Source: Haplosporangium gracile | Taxonomy: Eukaryota > Mortierellomycota > Mortierellomycetes > Mortierellales > Mortierellaceae | Direction of reading: 5' to 3' | DNA length: 12,209 nucleotides | NCBI GenBank assembly: GCA_015499985.1 | Contig: JAAAUF010001102.1 | Span: 1-12,209 of the forward strand | In this document: piece after piece, positions 1 to 7,364 of the stretch | Numbering within the stretch: the first letter of the stretch is position 1 | How the letters are laid out: every line of letters begins with the position of its first letter | Notes under the pieces: generated by a model | Database searches by the model: none | Seen by the model: the letters and a program-made list of their open reading frames with translations, nothing else | Told to the model about the DNA's origin: nothing | Program-made: the position numbers and the translations under genes

Positions 1-50
<50 letters not shown>
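1..50. repeat. (TC)25 microsatellite
   Basis: A perfect TC dinucleotide tract fills the first 50 bases. It is followed to about position 70 by a C-rich tract with a period near five (CCCCT-like). The window begins inside the repeat, so its true length is not visible. Confidence 0.97.
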
Positions 51-52
<2 letters not shown>

Positions 53-212
53 CTCCCCTCCCCTCCCCCTTCCTAAAAAATTGCCTCCCTCTTTTGGACA
101 AAAAGGGAAACAAATCCACGACAGTATTCGATTCTTTCGTCACGTCGATACAGCATCATCCCTTCTTTTTTTTTTCTTGCATTTGCTCGCTTTTATTATT
201 GCGACAAGAGAC
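51..212. other. No supported gene; low-complexity flank
   Basis: C-rich and then T-rich sequence between the TC repeat and the last recognisable part of pseudogene copy A. An 87-codon open frame starts at 81 on the plus strand, but its translation has no recognisable motif and it runs antisense into the homologous part of copy A, so I do not call it a gene. Confidence 0.5.
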
Positions 213-1316
213 CTAAGACGTGTACCTCGCCATCTGGAGGTAGTCAAGATCATTATCAATTCCAGTCAATCTCTTCTTCCCTGTCTCTCTTATCAGCATG
301 AGGGTCAACATTTCAAGTCTGACAGTACTATGGAGTGTGCCTGAGTGGAACAGTCGCGCTGGAGTACCACTAAGAGATAGAGTTGTCAACTAAAGAAGCT
401 GAGCTAGCGTCCATAACGGGATCCCGATCGCAGGGTAAACAATTACGGAGACCTGCAAAATCACCTCCTTATCAGCTGGGTACATTGCCAGGGCATCGGG
501 GTGGAGGGTAAGACGACCTTCTAAAATTGTTGCGGTCAAGGTGTGGAAACGAGGAAGGTTCCATCCTTGACCAAACACTGCAGGCTCGTGCAGATGGGGG
601 CCAAACTTGCGCCAGTCTGCTATATCAAAGGACTCTAGAGTGATACCAAGGCCATGGGCGATCGAGTCGATGGGCTGTCCACAAGTCTGCCCGCCAAACT
701 GGAGGACGACTTCTTTGACCGGAACGAGTGAAGACGACTGTGTGGGAGTGTCGGCCTGTATCCAGGCGAGTTGCGCGTCGTGCTCCCGTCGTTCTTGAAC
801 GGCCCATTCGAACGGATCATTCCCAAAGAGAACGGTATAGATGGCCTTGAGGGCACGGCACCGGTGGAAAAAAGGGCGGTATGCGGGCCAGAATAGCGTT
901 TGTTTGAGCACCAGACCCTAGGTTCGAAAAGGACTCTAAATAACTGAGATTGATACCCTCAGATGTGCTGATGAATTTCTTAAAGTCCCGGGGCTTTAAA
1001 ACAATCGGATTGTGGACGAGGGGGAGGCATCTGATCTTGAAGAGAGGAAGCATTCATGTCGAGAGTGCGGTAATGCTCAAAGAATCCAGAGATCTTAAGA
1101 TAGGCGACAAGACGAGGGTTATTGTTGGGGCTCGTGCCAGGGGACTTGGAAGTCGGGAGACGAGGGGAAAGAGGTCGCGGTAGAGGAAGGGTAGAGTTAT
1201 GGTTGCTAAGAAGGGGTTGACGTGGAGGAAGGCTGCAAGGAGCGGGTGTCGTTGTCGAGTGACAGGTACTTGATGGTGATGCGAAGGCGTTCCAGGGGTA
1301 TCGGCGATGCCGACAT
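213..1316 (-). pseudogene. F-box-like family pseudogene, copy A (3'-truncated)
   Basis: Read leftward. An ATG at 1316-1314 opens a start like the other copies (MSASPIPLERLRITIKYL, compare PLPLECL...VIRHL in copy D). A frameshift near 1237 leads to AAFLHVNPFLATITLPFLYRD, the counterpart of LLRVNKYV..ATLP.(L/M)YE. The frame meets TGA at 1056-1054, continues to about 885 (PLVHNP.VL...DFKKF), then shifts by one base in a T/C run to give FFHRCRALKAI, F-EWAVQER and a WNLPRFHTL block. A TAG at 392-390 interrupts the frame, but homology resumes beyond it (LTTLSLSGTPARLFHSGTL, compare LSHLVIF and LRGASTISFNPRTL in other copies) until a TAG near 213. The WDWELPKL module and C-terminal block are absent. 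The N-terminus resembles an F-box, which in intact proteins binds Skp1 in SCF ubiquitin ligases; this is a family-level inference. At least two frameshifts and two stops make it non-functional unless the assembly is wrong. Confidence 0.72.
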
Positions 1317-1674
1317 TTGGGGAGAGGAGGAAGGGCGGAGGGAAATGAGGTGAAGGGGTGAAGTGAACAATGAAAGGAAAGAAAAAGAAGAAACAGCAGG
1401 AAAAAGAAAAAAAGTAAATAGAAAAGGTTATTGTTTATATCTACACAAGCAAAAGAAGGGCCCCGCCGATCGCATCTCTTATTGTCCTATTCTCTTATTC
1501 TCTTATCCTTTTATTCTTTTGTTTTTGCCACCAGAAGTGAAGCCAATTTTTTTTGTCTTCATCCCATACATGAGAGTGTGCGCATGTAGCGATGCTCCTC
1601 CTCTTTCCCCTTTCTTCCCCCTTCTCCCCCTTCTCCCTCTTCTCCTCTCACTCTCGTTGTCTGCCTTTTGCCGC
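1317..1674. other. Spacer between divergent pseudogenes; no gene seen
   Basis: Purine-rich on the plus strand up to about 1430 (pyrimidine-rich leader on the minus side of copy A), then T-rich, then a strong C/T-rich tract at about 1590-1680. An open frame from 1363 runs through this stretch into copy B, but its first hundred codons (Lys/Glu-rich, then Leu/Pro/Ser-rich) match nothing in copies A, C or D. I treat that part as non-coding. The tract could be an old pyrimidine-rich promoter leader. Confidence 0.5.
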
Positions 1675-2239
1675 TCCTCGTATTCTTTTGGACGTGAAGC
1701 CAACGACGTGCCATACGCCTTTCAAGACGCCCTCGACACAGTCACAATTAGAGGCTACCCATATATGGGGTTGGCAAACGGAGAGTCGTCCAAGCTTTTG
1801 ATCGGCAACAGCGGCAACTACTGGAACTTGCCGGTGCTGTCAAGCTTGGTTCTGCAGGCCCACAGCATCCGTCCCCGCATCCACCCGACCTTTCTACAGC
1901 AGTGTCCTCAGTTGATCTCTATCTTTCTAGACGACATTCACGGAGAGAATTCTTTCGATGACATGGAGTACTGGAAACCGGTCAAGCTACCCCGGTTGGT
2001 GTCGCTCATCCTTCGTGGAGCTTCCACCATCTCCTTCAATCCTAGAACACTCAAGCACACGCCAGAAATGGAAACTCTGGATATACAGCTGTATTCAGTG
2101 GACGCGTTTTCGTTCATCCCACCGTCCGAGGCGTTCGAGGCGGTTGAGCAAGAAGAGACAAGCAACGGCGGAGTTGACGATGAGGAATCGTCTTTTTTGG
2201 CACTCCGTCTGGCAAATCAGCGACGACATGTTTGAACCC

Positions 2240-2419
2240 TGGGATTGGGAGCTGCCGAAGCTGACTGAATTGACGCTCTCAGGAGAGTTTGCACACATGT
2301 TCCAGTTCAGGATGTTGGGTGGCGCGCCGAGTCTTGTTTCTCTGTCTGTCGACCTCAGATCGTGGACGAACATGCATAAGCGAACTATAAGCGTTATGAA
2401 TCTCATCAAACCAGGATAC
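2240..2419 (+). repeat. 60-residue WDWELPKL module, unit 1 of copy B
   Basis: Exactly 180 nt, encoding a module that starts WDWELPKL, has GEFAHMFQFRML in the middle, and ends IKPGY. It aligns without gaps to the unit at 2684-2863; by hand I count about 31 of 60 identical residues. Single counterparts occur in copy C (from 8656) and copy D (from 11304). The alternating leucines suggest a leucine-rich-repeat-like fold, which is inference. Confidence 0.85.
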
Positions 2420-2578
2420 CGGCACCCGAATATGGATTGTTTCCTGAAGGAAGAGCAACACTGGCGCGAGGTCCAGGCGCAACACCGAAAACTTTTGGAT
2501 ACCTCTTCCTGGGAGAGCAGTGGTACATCTAACAGCGACAACAGCGGCAACGACGAACACGGCAACGGCAACAACGGC

Positions 2579-2620
<42 letters not shown>
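2579..2620 (+). repeat. (AAC)14 microsatellite coding polyasparagine
   Basis: Fourteen uninterrupted AAC units in the frame of the copy B modules give 14 consecutive asparagines, preceded by imperfect Asn/Gly codons from about 2530. It sits in the linker between the two modules. The equivalent linker in copy D is also Asp/Asn-rich (DDVDDYDNNNN near 11230), so the low-complexity linker is a property of the family and the pure tract is an expansion in this copy. Confidence 0.95.
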
Positions 2621-2621
<1 letters not shown>

Positions 2622-2683
2622 CCGACAGAGAATCTCGAGATATATCTTCAACACCTTTATCAAGACGACGGCTTGTCTGGACA

Positions 2684-2863
2684 TGGGACTGGGAGCTCCC
2701 CAAGTTGGTCTAATTGATTCCGAATGGCAAATTCGCGTATAGGTTCCAGTTTAGGATGCTAAACTGGACCCCCAATCTGACACAGCTGTCGATCGATATT
2801 CATTCGTTGACCAGGAACCATCCGCGGACGACTGGAATTGCAGACTTTATTATACCTGGATTC
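2684..2863 (+). repeat. 60-residue WDWELPKL module, unit 2 of copy B
   Basis: Second 180-nt unit, beginning 444 nt after the first and in the same reading frame. It keeps WDWELPKL, FAYRFQFRML, SIDIHS and the final PGF, but has a stop (TAA, 2711-2713) at the tenth codon. Sequence following it (REKISSSTLSRL near 2950-2985) resembles the linker that follows unit 1 (RDISSTPLSRRRL), so the duplication seems to have included the linker. Confidence 0.83.
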
Positions 2864-3032
2864 CACATGTGGTAATAGATTGGGATTTGGAGAAGAGGCA
2901 GCGGCAGCGATGGCGGTGCAGAATCAGGCCTCAACAGCAGCAACAGGGAGAAAATTAGCAGTAGCACCCTGTCACGGCTGATACCCATACCGGCTCATGT
3001 AATGATGACGACATCGATCCCAACAATGATAA

Positions 3033-3078
3033 CGATAACCTTGACGACGACGATGGCGACGACGACGACGATGAGAGC
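3033..3078 (+). repeat. GAC-rich tract coding acidic linker
   Basis: Imperfect GAC/GAT repeats encode a run of aspartates (DDDDGDDDDD) just before the C-terminal block of copy B. Acidic stretches occupy the same place in copy C (KDDDNDDD near 8862-8885) and copy D (KDGDDEERKE near 11572-11600), so this linker is an ancestral family feature. Confidence 0.8.
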
Positions 3079-3671
3079 TAGAAAGTCTCTGAGTACGTTC
3101 ATGTCCCAGCTCTCCAGAAGTTATATCTCTCTGGTCCATGGACTTTGGACGGCCATCGAACCTTGGAGGTGCTATTCAGCAAGGTCACACTGGGAATTAA
3201 GAATCTTAAAATGCCATCCTGCGGGGGCGAAGGATCGTTTGAACTTGCAGAGTGGATCAGTGTGACATCGCAGTATTTGAGTGGGCTTCGTACTGCGTAT
3301 TTGGAGATGTTTGTTATGCCAGAGATGGTTCAGGCTGCTGGACTAGTGATGGAGGAAGAGGATGTCACTGGAGGTGGTGGGTTCAAAAAGACGAATGTGG
3401 ATAAGGATAGGTCTGCTGTTGTTAGTGGTGGGCGTGGGCGTGTTCATCCAGCTGGCCAAGTATACTTTCTATTGAGGAAAGCGAGGGGAATAAAAAGATA
3501 TGATCGGTTAAGACTTGGCATGAAGTGTGGGTTCATGTCATGATACAGTGGTTGCTAACCTAAAACCTTGTTTTGCAAAATCCTTTCCACCTTTTAGGTT
3601 TGGGCTGTATCTTTCCTTTGGCGTTGAGAGAAGGATGAAGACGAGGATGGTTTGTAAAATAGAGAACATGA

Positions 3672-3690
3672 ATGCATGCATGCATGCATG
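3672..3690. repeat. ATGC tetranucleotide repeat
   Basis: Four full ATGC units plus ATG, a self-complementary microsatellite that lies about 130 bases downstream of the end of copy B. Confidence 0.9.
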
Positions 3691-4370
3691 TCCAAATTGC
3701 GCCGGTAAATGTTTGAAGGAAGGACGAAGGTGGCAATAGGAGATGACAGTAGGTGCGACCATGAGTACCTTTGGGGTGATCATAAATGATGATTAAGGAG
3801 GAATGATGAACCACAAGGGCGAGCAAGATTTTTGAACGGAAAAAAGAAAGGCAACAACCAGGATGGACACGCAAAGAGAATAGTGCACGAGCATGGATAG
3901 GATGAATGCTGCATGCGGTGGATAAATCATAACATTGAATTGTTCCTTTCCCGATCAATGAAGATGCGGTACAAGAAAAAAAAATGCTCACACGCTTGGC
4001 AACTTTCTTTTCCTTTTCTTTTTTTTTCTGTAGGAACCAAGCGGAACTAAAAGGATAACTGATTTGTCGAGGAACGAACCGCTTATTCACGCAATCATTG
4101 AGCCAAGGGGTCAAAGGAAGAAAAATGGATAGATTCACATTGTTCACATTCTTGTTTTTGTCACCCTATTTACCATGCCTCGTTCTTTTCATGATTTCCA
4201 AGCAAAGTCGACGAGCAAACGCATCGCATCCTCACACGTATCGAAATTAAAAGAAAAGGAGGCAGGAAGGGGAATGATAACCATTGAAGGAGAAGAGACA
4301 AGAAGAGTTGCGAAGTGGGCAGGAGAAGAAGAAGACCGAGGTGGGAATTAGGCGATGTTCGCCCGCGGAG

Positions 4371-4405
4371 ACAGAAAGAGAGGGAGAGGAGAGAGAGAGA
4401 GAGTG
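4371..4405. repeat. GA-rich low-complexity tract
   Basis: Imperfect GA repeats including a pure GAGAGAGAGAGAG core. It lies roughly 240 bases upstream of the monooxygenase start codon, so it could belong to the promoter, but nothing in the sequence proves a role. Confidence 0.8.
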
Positions 4406-4480
4406 GCATTGTTGCACAAACAAACGAAAAAAAAACTAGGATGGGCACCTTGTCGAAGTGACATTTCAAAAACCTGTATA

Positions 4481-4638
4481 GCCTTTCTTTCCCCTCGCTT
4501 CTTCACTCTGTGTCTCTTTTTCTTTGACTGCTCATCTCCTCCCACCCGAATCTCTTTCATTCCATTTTGCCATCTCATTCATTCCACTCCTTTCATTTCT
4601 TTAACTCGACTCTTCCCCCTCTCCACCCTCGACCAAAT
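4481..4638 (+). promoter_or_regulatory. Pyrimidine-rich leader/core promoter of the monooxygenase gene
   Basis: About 160 bases of C/T-rich plus-strand sequence run up to the start codon, with no clear TATA box. Similar C/T-rich leaders precede copies C and D, and copy A on the other strand. Such tracts are common upstream of fungal genes. The start context has A at -3, which is favourable. The transcription start cannot be placed from sequence. Confidence 0.4.
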
Positions 4639-6662
4639 ATGTTAACAACTAGTGACAAACCAACAGTTTTAATCATCGGAGCAGGCCTTGGAGGCCTAAT
4701 GCTCGGCGCCCTCCTCGAAAAGTCCGGTGTGCCCTACCAGATCTTCGAGCGTGCTGCCGTCGTCAAGCCATTGGGTACGTCGTGCTGCCATTGTACCTCC
4801 CAGAACTGCCTTCGTAAGCAACGATAACATTCTTTTTTCTGAAAACGTCGTGCTTTCTCCTTTTTATGTGTAACAATAGGCTCGGCATTGTCGGTTGGAT
4901 CCACACTCCTCCCCATCTTTCAGCAATTGGGTATTTACGATGAGCTCGTTTCTATTGGAAAGTATTTTACCCAAATTATGGGCTACAAGGAGTCCTTGGA
5001 GCTCATGCGACCTCTTGACTTTAAACCCATCGAGGAATTGTAAGTGTCCTTGCTCGTGTGAAATTGACAACCCACGCTACACATTTTTCATTTGTGTAAT
5101 TTGCGGACTACACCTTACACAATCATTTTCTTTAATTTCTTGCTTCACAGCACTGGGTACGGACTGTACATTGTTGATCGCCCCAAGCTCTATGATCTTA
5201 TGCTCAAGCAAGTTCCTGCCCACAAGATCCACTTTGGTCATCGGGTCCTGAACATATCCGAGGAAAACGACAGGGTCACCATCCATCTCTCCAACAACGA
5301 TACCATTGAGGGCGACGTCGTTGTCGGTGCCGACGGCGCTTACAGTGCGGTCCGTCAGCGTATGTATGAGCAACTAAAGGCCGAAGGCAAACTTCCCAAG
5401 GCTGATCAGGAGGAGCTTCCTTTCAGCTGTACTTGTCTGGTCGGTCAGACTGGCATTCTGGATCCTAAAGAGTTTCCTGTTATCGACTTGCCTCAATGCC
5501 ATTTTACTACGGTTCATGGAGCGGACAAGCCCTTCACTGTAAGTGTTATTGTGTTATAGAATAATTTTTTGACCAAAATGAAAATGTTGCTAACCAAATA
5601 ATAATATTACATTAGTGGCACACGTTCAACACAGCTCAAGGGTCGCTCTGCTGGATGGTCATCCATCATTTATCGAAAAAAACGAGCAAGGCAGCAATGG
5701 AGCAGCGTTTCCGGAACAACCAGAACTCGGAGTGGGGCGCTTACCCAGCCCAAGCTATGAGCGAGGAGACTCGCAACTTTCCTATTGAGCTGTTGGACGG
5801 GAAGAAGCGCACACTTGGCGATCTTTATGATTTGACTCCCAAGGAGTTCATTTCCAAGGTCATGTTAGAGGAAAAGGTCTTTACGACCTGGCACCACAAG
5901 CGTTACGTCTTGATGGGTGATGGTATGTATTCTGTTTCCGCCGTTCATAGTTTCCTTGTCTCACATGTTTTTGTTTTTGAGCTCATCAATTGACAGCTTT
6001 GTCTGCTCTCCCTTTTCTATAGCTTGCCACAAACTAAGTCCCGCTGGAGGCCATGGTACGCGCTTTTCTCACTAGATTTTTTTACACTGACGAACATATA
6101 CTGTCGCTTCCATCGTCTTGACATTTTTCTCCTTATGTTGCCCATATTACAGGCGCGGCGACAGCGATGCACGACGCAATTGCGCTCGCCAACCTGCTTT
6201 ATGCCATGCCCGCTAAAACATCAGAGGATATCACCAAGATCTTTGAAGTATACCACAAGGAACGCCTCCCAGCCGTCACGGAATCCTACAACAACAGCAG
6301 GCAGTTGGCAAAGATCTCGGAAAAGGGCTTTGTGGGTTCCTTTATCCTCTACCTCTCTACTCATATGCCGATCTGGTTGTGGAGACTCGGGGTACGTCTT
6401 CCTCCCCCCTACCTTTTTTTTTATGTCTCGTTGACAACAGTTGTTTACACATTGACCAGTGAGACACGACTAATATTTTCTTACTCTTGTACTTTGTTGC
6501 TAAAAAAAAAAGTTGGCCAAAACCGTCCGCCATCGTCCTCAAGTAGGCTTTCTTCCGGCTATTAAAGTGAAGGGCAGCGTTGCGCCAGTGGTGTCAGCCA
6601 GTGAACAGTTGGCAAGAGCTGTTTTTGAGCAGCAGCAGCAGCAGCAGGTTTCGTCGATCTAG
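4639..6662 (+). CDS. FAD-dependent monooxygenase (class A flavoprotein), 7 exons
   Basis: Exons 4639-4774, 4880-5039, 5151-5538, 5616-5922, 6023-6055, 6153-6391 and 6513-6662 join to 1413 nt, 470 residues. All six introns are GT-AG (105, 111, 77, 100, 97 and 121 nt; phases 1, 2, 0, 1, 1, 0). The protein has the flavin signatures in the expected order: GAGLGG at residues 14-19 with Glu37 closing the Rossmann ADP-binding fold; Arg109 in a DRPKLYDLML segment; the DG motif GADGAYSAVR at 158-167; and the GD motif MGDACHKLSPAGGHG at about 328-342, leading into a DAIALANLL helix. This is the architecture of p-hydroxybenzoate hydroxylase-like enzymes, which use NAD(P)H and O2 to hydroxylate or epoxidise a substrate. 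The substrate is not identifiable. A hydrophobic stretch (about 400-421, with PIWLWRLG) may be a membrane-associating helix. The protein ends with six glutamines (461-466) and VSSI. The first in-frame ATG is chosen; A is at -3. Retention of intron 1 would stop translation inside it (TAA at 4825-4827). It is the only intact gene in the window, and its neighbours are unrelated pseudogenes. Confidence is high for enzyme class, low for pathway. Confidence 0.95.
5588..5594 (+). other. Likely branch-point in intron 3
   Basis: TGCTAAC lies 21 bases before the AG of the 77-nt intron 5539-5615. It closely matches the fungal CTRAY-type branch-point consensus and supports the intron model. Confidence 0.6.
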
Positions 6663-6950
6663 TTGCTCGTGGGTACCAGGCTGACACTCGGCCACGCACC
6701 ATAAAACCATAAATTTTGGATCTGCCTTTGTTGTTGCTGTTGCCTTCTGTGCCCGATACATTAACAAAAATTGTCAGTTATTTCCTTTCGTGGGATGGAA
6801 AACGTTAGCAGTAAGCGCAAAACGACACAACGAACAAACTCTCCACGGCGTTCTCTCTATCTTCCTCCACGTCTTCCTCTTTATTCCCTTGCTCATTCCC
6901 CTCTGCGCCCTCCAACCCCCTCTCATTCACCGCAGCGATACTCAGCCCCC
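6663..6950 (+). other. 3' flank of the monooxygenase and leader of copy C
   Basis: The first 100 bases should hold the 3' untranslated region; ATAAAA at 6701-6706 is a weak candidate polyadenylation signal. From about 6840 the sequence becomes strongly C/T-rich up to the ATG of copy C at 6951, resembling the leader before copy D. No gene is seen in this interval. Confidence 0.4.
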
Positions 6951-7145
6951 ATGCCGACCACTTTCCCTCTGCCATTGGAATGTCTCAAGCTGTGATTTGG
7001 TCCCTCGCCACCTTACTTCGTGTGAATAAATACGTTTGTTCCGCCACCTTACCCTTTCTCTACGAAGGACCTCTTCTTCTTTCAGTGTTGACCGGATACT
7101 GCTTTGAGAACTCTGCCCTCGCACGTCGCCTCAATTTTATTACTA

Positions 7146-7364
7146 CAGTCATACCTCCCCTATAGCATAATCTCCTATAGTATATCCTATAGTAATTCCC
7201 TCCCCTATAGTATATTCTTTTAGAATCGGGTACATGGTGATGGGTCACCCTTTGTTATTCTTTTTTATGGTTACACGGCGTAGAACACCTCCTTATAGTA
7301 TAACCTTTCCTATAGTATACTGAGCTCTGCAGCAAAAGAGTATACTATAGGGGAGGTACGACTG
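7146..7364. mobile_element. Tc1/mariner-like (pogo-type?) miniature inverted-repeat transposable element
   Basis: The 219-bp element begins CAGTCATACCTCCCCTATAG and ends with the inverted counterpart; the terminal inverted repeats span about 24 bp with 2 mismatches. It encodes no transposase, so it is non-autonomous and would need one supplied in trans. CAGT termini plus TA duplication fit the Tc1/mariner superfamily; resemblance to pogo/Tigger termini is my impression, not tested. Internally it carries iterated CCTATAGTATA-type units (7159, 7174, 7186, 7204, 7291, 7309), most in the same orientation as the left terminus. Open frames crossing it are incidental. The well-preserved termini suggest a relatively young insertion compared with the decay of the host pseudogene, but that is inference. 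Confidence 0.88.
7159..7319 (+). repeat. Iterated CCTATAGTATA units inside the MITE
   Basis: Units at 7159-7169, 7174-7184, 7186-7196, 7204-7214, 7291-7302 (one variant base) and 7309-7319, plus the inverted unit in the right terminus at 7341-7351. Each contains the palindrome CTATAG. Subterminal copies of a terminal motif often serve as transposase-binding sites; that role is inferred here. Confidence 0.8.

Larger units (their letters stand above)
1675..3543 (+). pseudogene. F-box-like family pseudogene, copy B (5'-truncated, internal duplication)
   Basis: Homology to the other copies begins abruptly at about 1675 with YSFGREANDVPYAF (copy D: HGREINDVLYAFN), so the F-box-like end and the PFLHRCRAL block are missing. 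One frame runs through YWNLPVLSSLVL, IHPTFLQQCPQLISIFL, EYWKPVKLPRLVSLILRG and SFNPRTLKHTPEMETLDI to TGA at 2233-2235. By about 2230 the homology has moved to the second frame: a 60-residue WDWELPKL module, an Asn-rich linker with 14 consecutive AAC codons, and a second module interrupted by TAA at 2711-2713 and ended by TAA at 2873-2875. From about 3001 the first frame resumes with an Asn/Asp-rich linker, TAG at 3079-3081, then VPALQKLYLSGPWTLDGHRT and AEWISVTSQYLSGL to TGA at 3541-3543. The last block matches the C-terminus of copy D (LIGPWRTD, AEWVKVTSQQLHVL). Four disruptions and a missing start make this a remnant. A shorter transcribed fragment cannot be excluded. Confidence 0.76.
3544..4480. 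other. Intergenic region without a supported gene
   Basis: Contains the (ATGC)4 repeat at 3672-3690, several A- or T-runs, and a GA-rich tract at about 4371-4405. Minus-strand open frames at 3560-4147 and 4170-4469 have compositionally biased translations with no motif I recognise and no splice-like structure. I see no tRNA or other RNA gene. Confidence 0.5.

Noticed and set aside
1363..1674. N-terminal extension of the open frame that enters copy B
   Set aside because: Low-complexity translation with no counterpart in copies A, C or D, whose homology to copy B begins only at about 1675.
2095..2703. 202-codon minus-strand open frame with a polyleucine run
   Set aside because: It is the antisense of copy B; the leucines come from reading the (AAC)14 tract on the other strand. 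The plus-strand frame has clear homology to copies C and D.
213..3543. Copies A and B as two halves of one gene split by a single inversion
   Set aside because: They overlap in family coordinates: both contain the W-x-LP-x-L block and the SGTP/RGAS-(S)F-x-TL block with different sequences, so they are two distinct copies.
3560..4147. 195-codon minus-strand open frame in the intergenic region
   Set aside because: Biased, patchy composition (Lys/Glu runs, His/Cys from the ATGC repeat), no motif, and no similarity to anything else in the window.
4170..4469. 99-codon minus-strand open frame rich in Leu, Ser and Phe
   Set aside because: Arises from reading a GA-rich tract in antisense; hydrophobicity reflects pyrimidine-rich codons, not a credible membrane protein.
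4567..4638. Upstream in-frame extension of the monooxygenase
   Set aside because: The extension would need a non-ATG start (TTG) and encodes a Ser/Pro/His-rich stretch from the C/T leader; the ATG at 4639 directly precedes the Rossmann strand and has A at -3.
7159..7351. CRISPR-like reading of the CCTATAGTATA units
   Set aside because: Units are about 11 bp with irregular spacing, lie inside a transposon with inverted termini, and the genome is eukaryotic.
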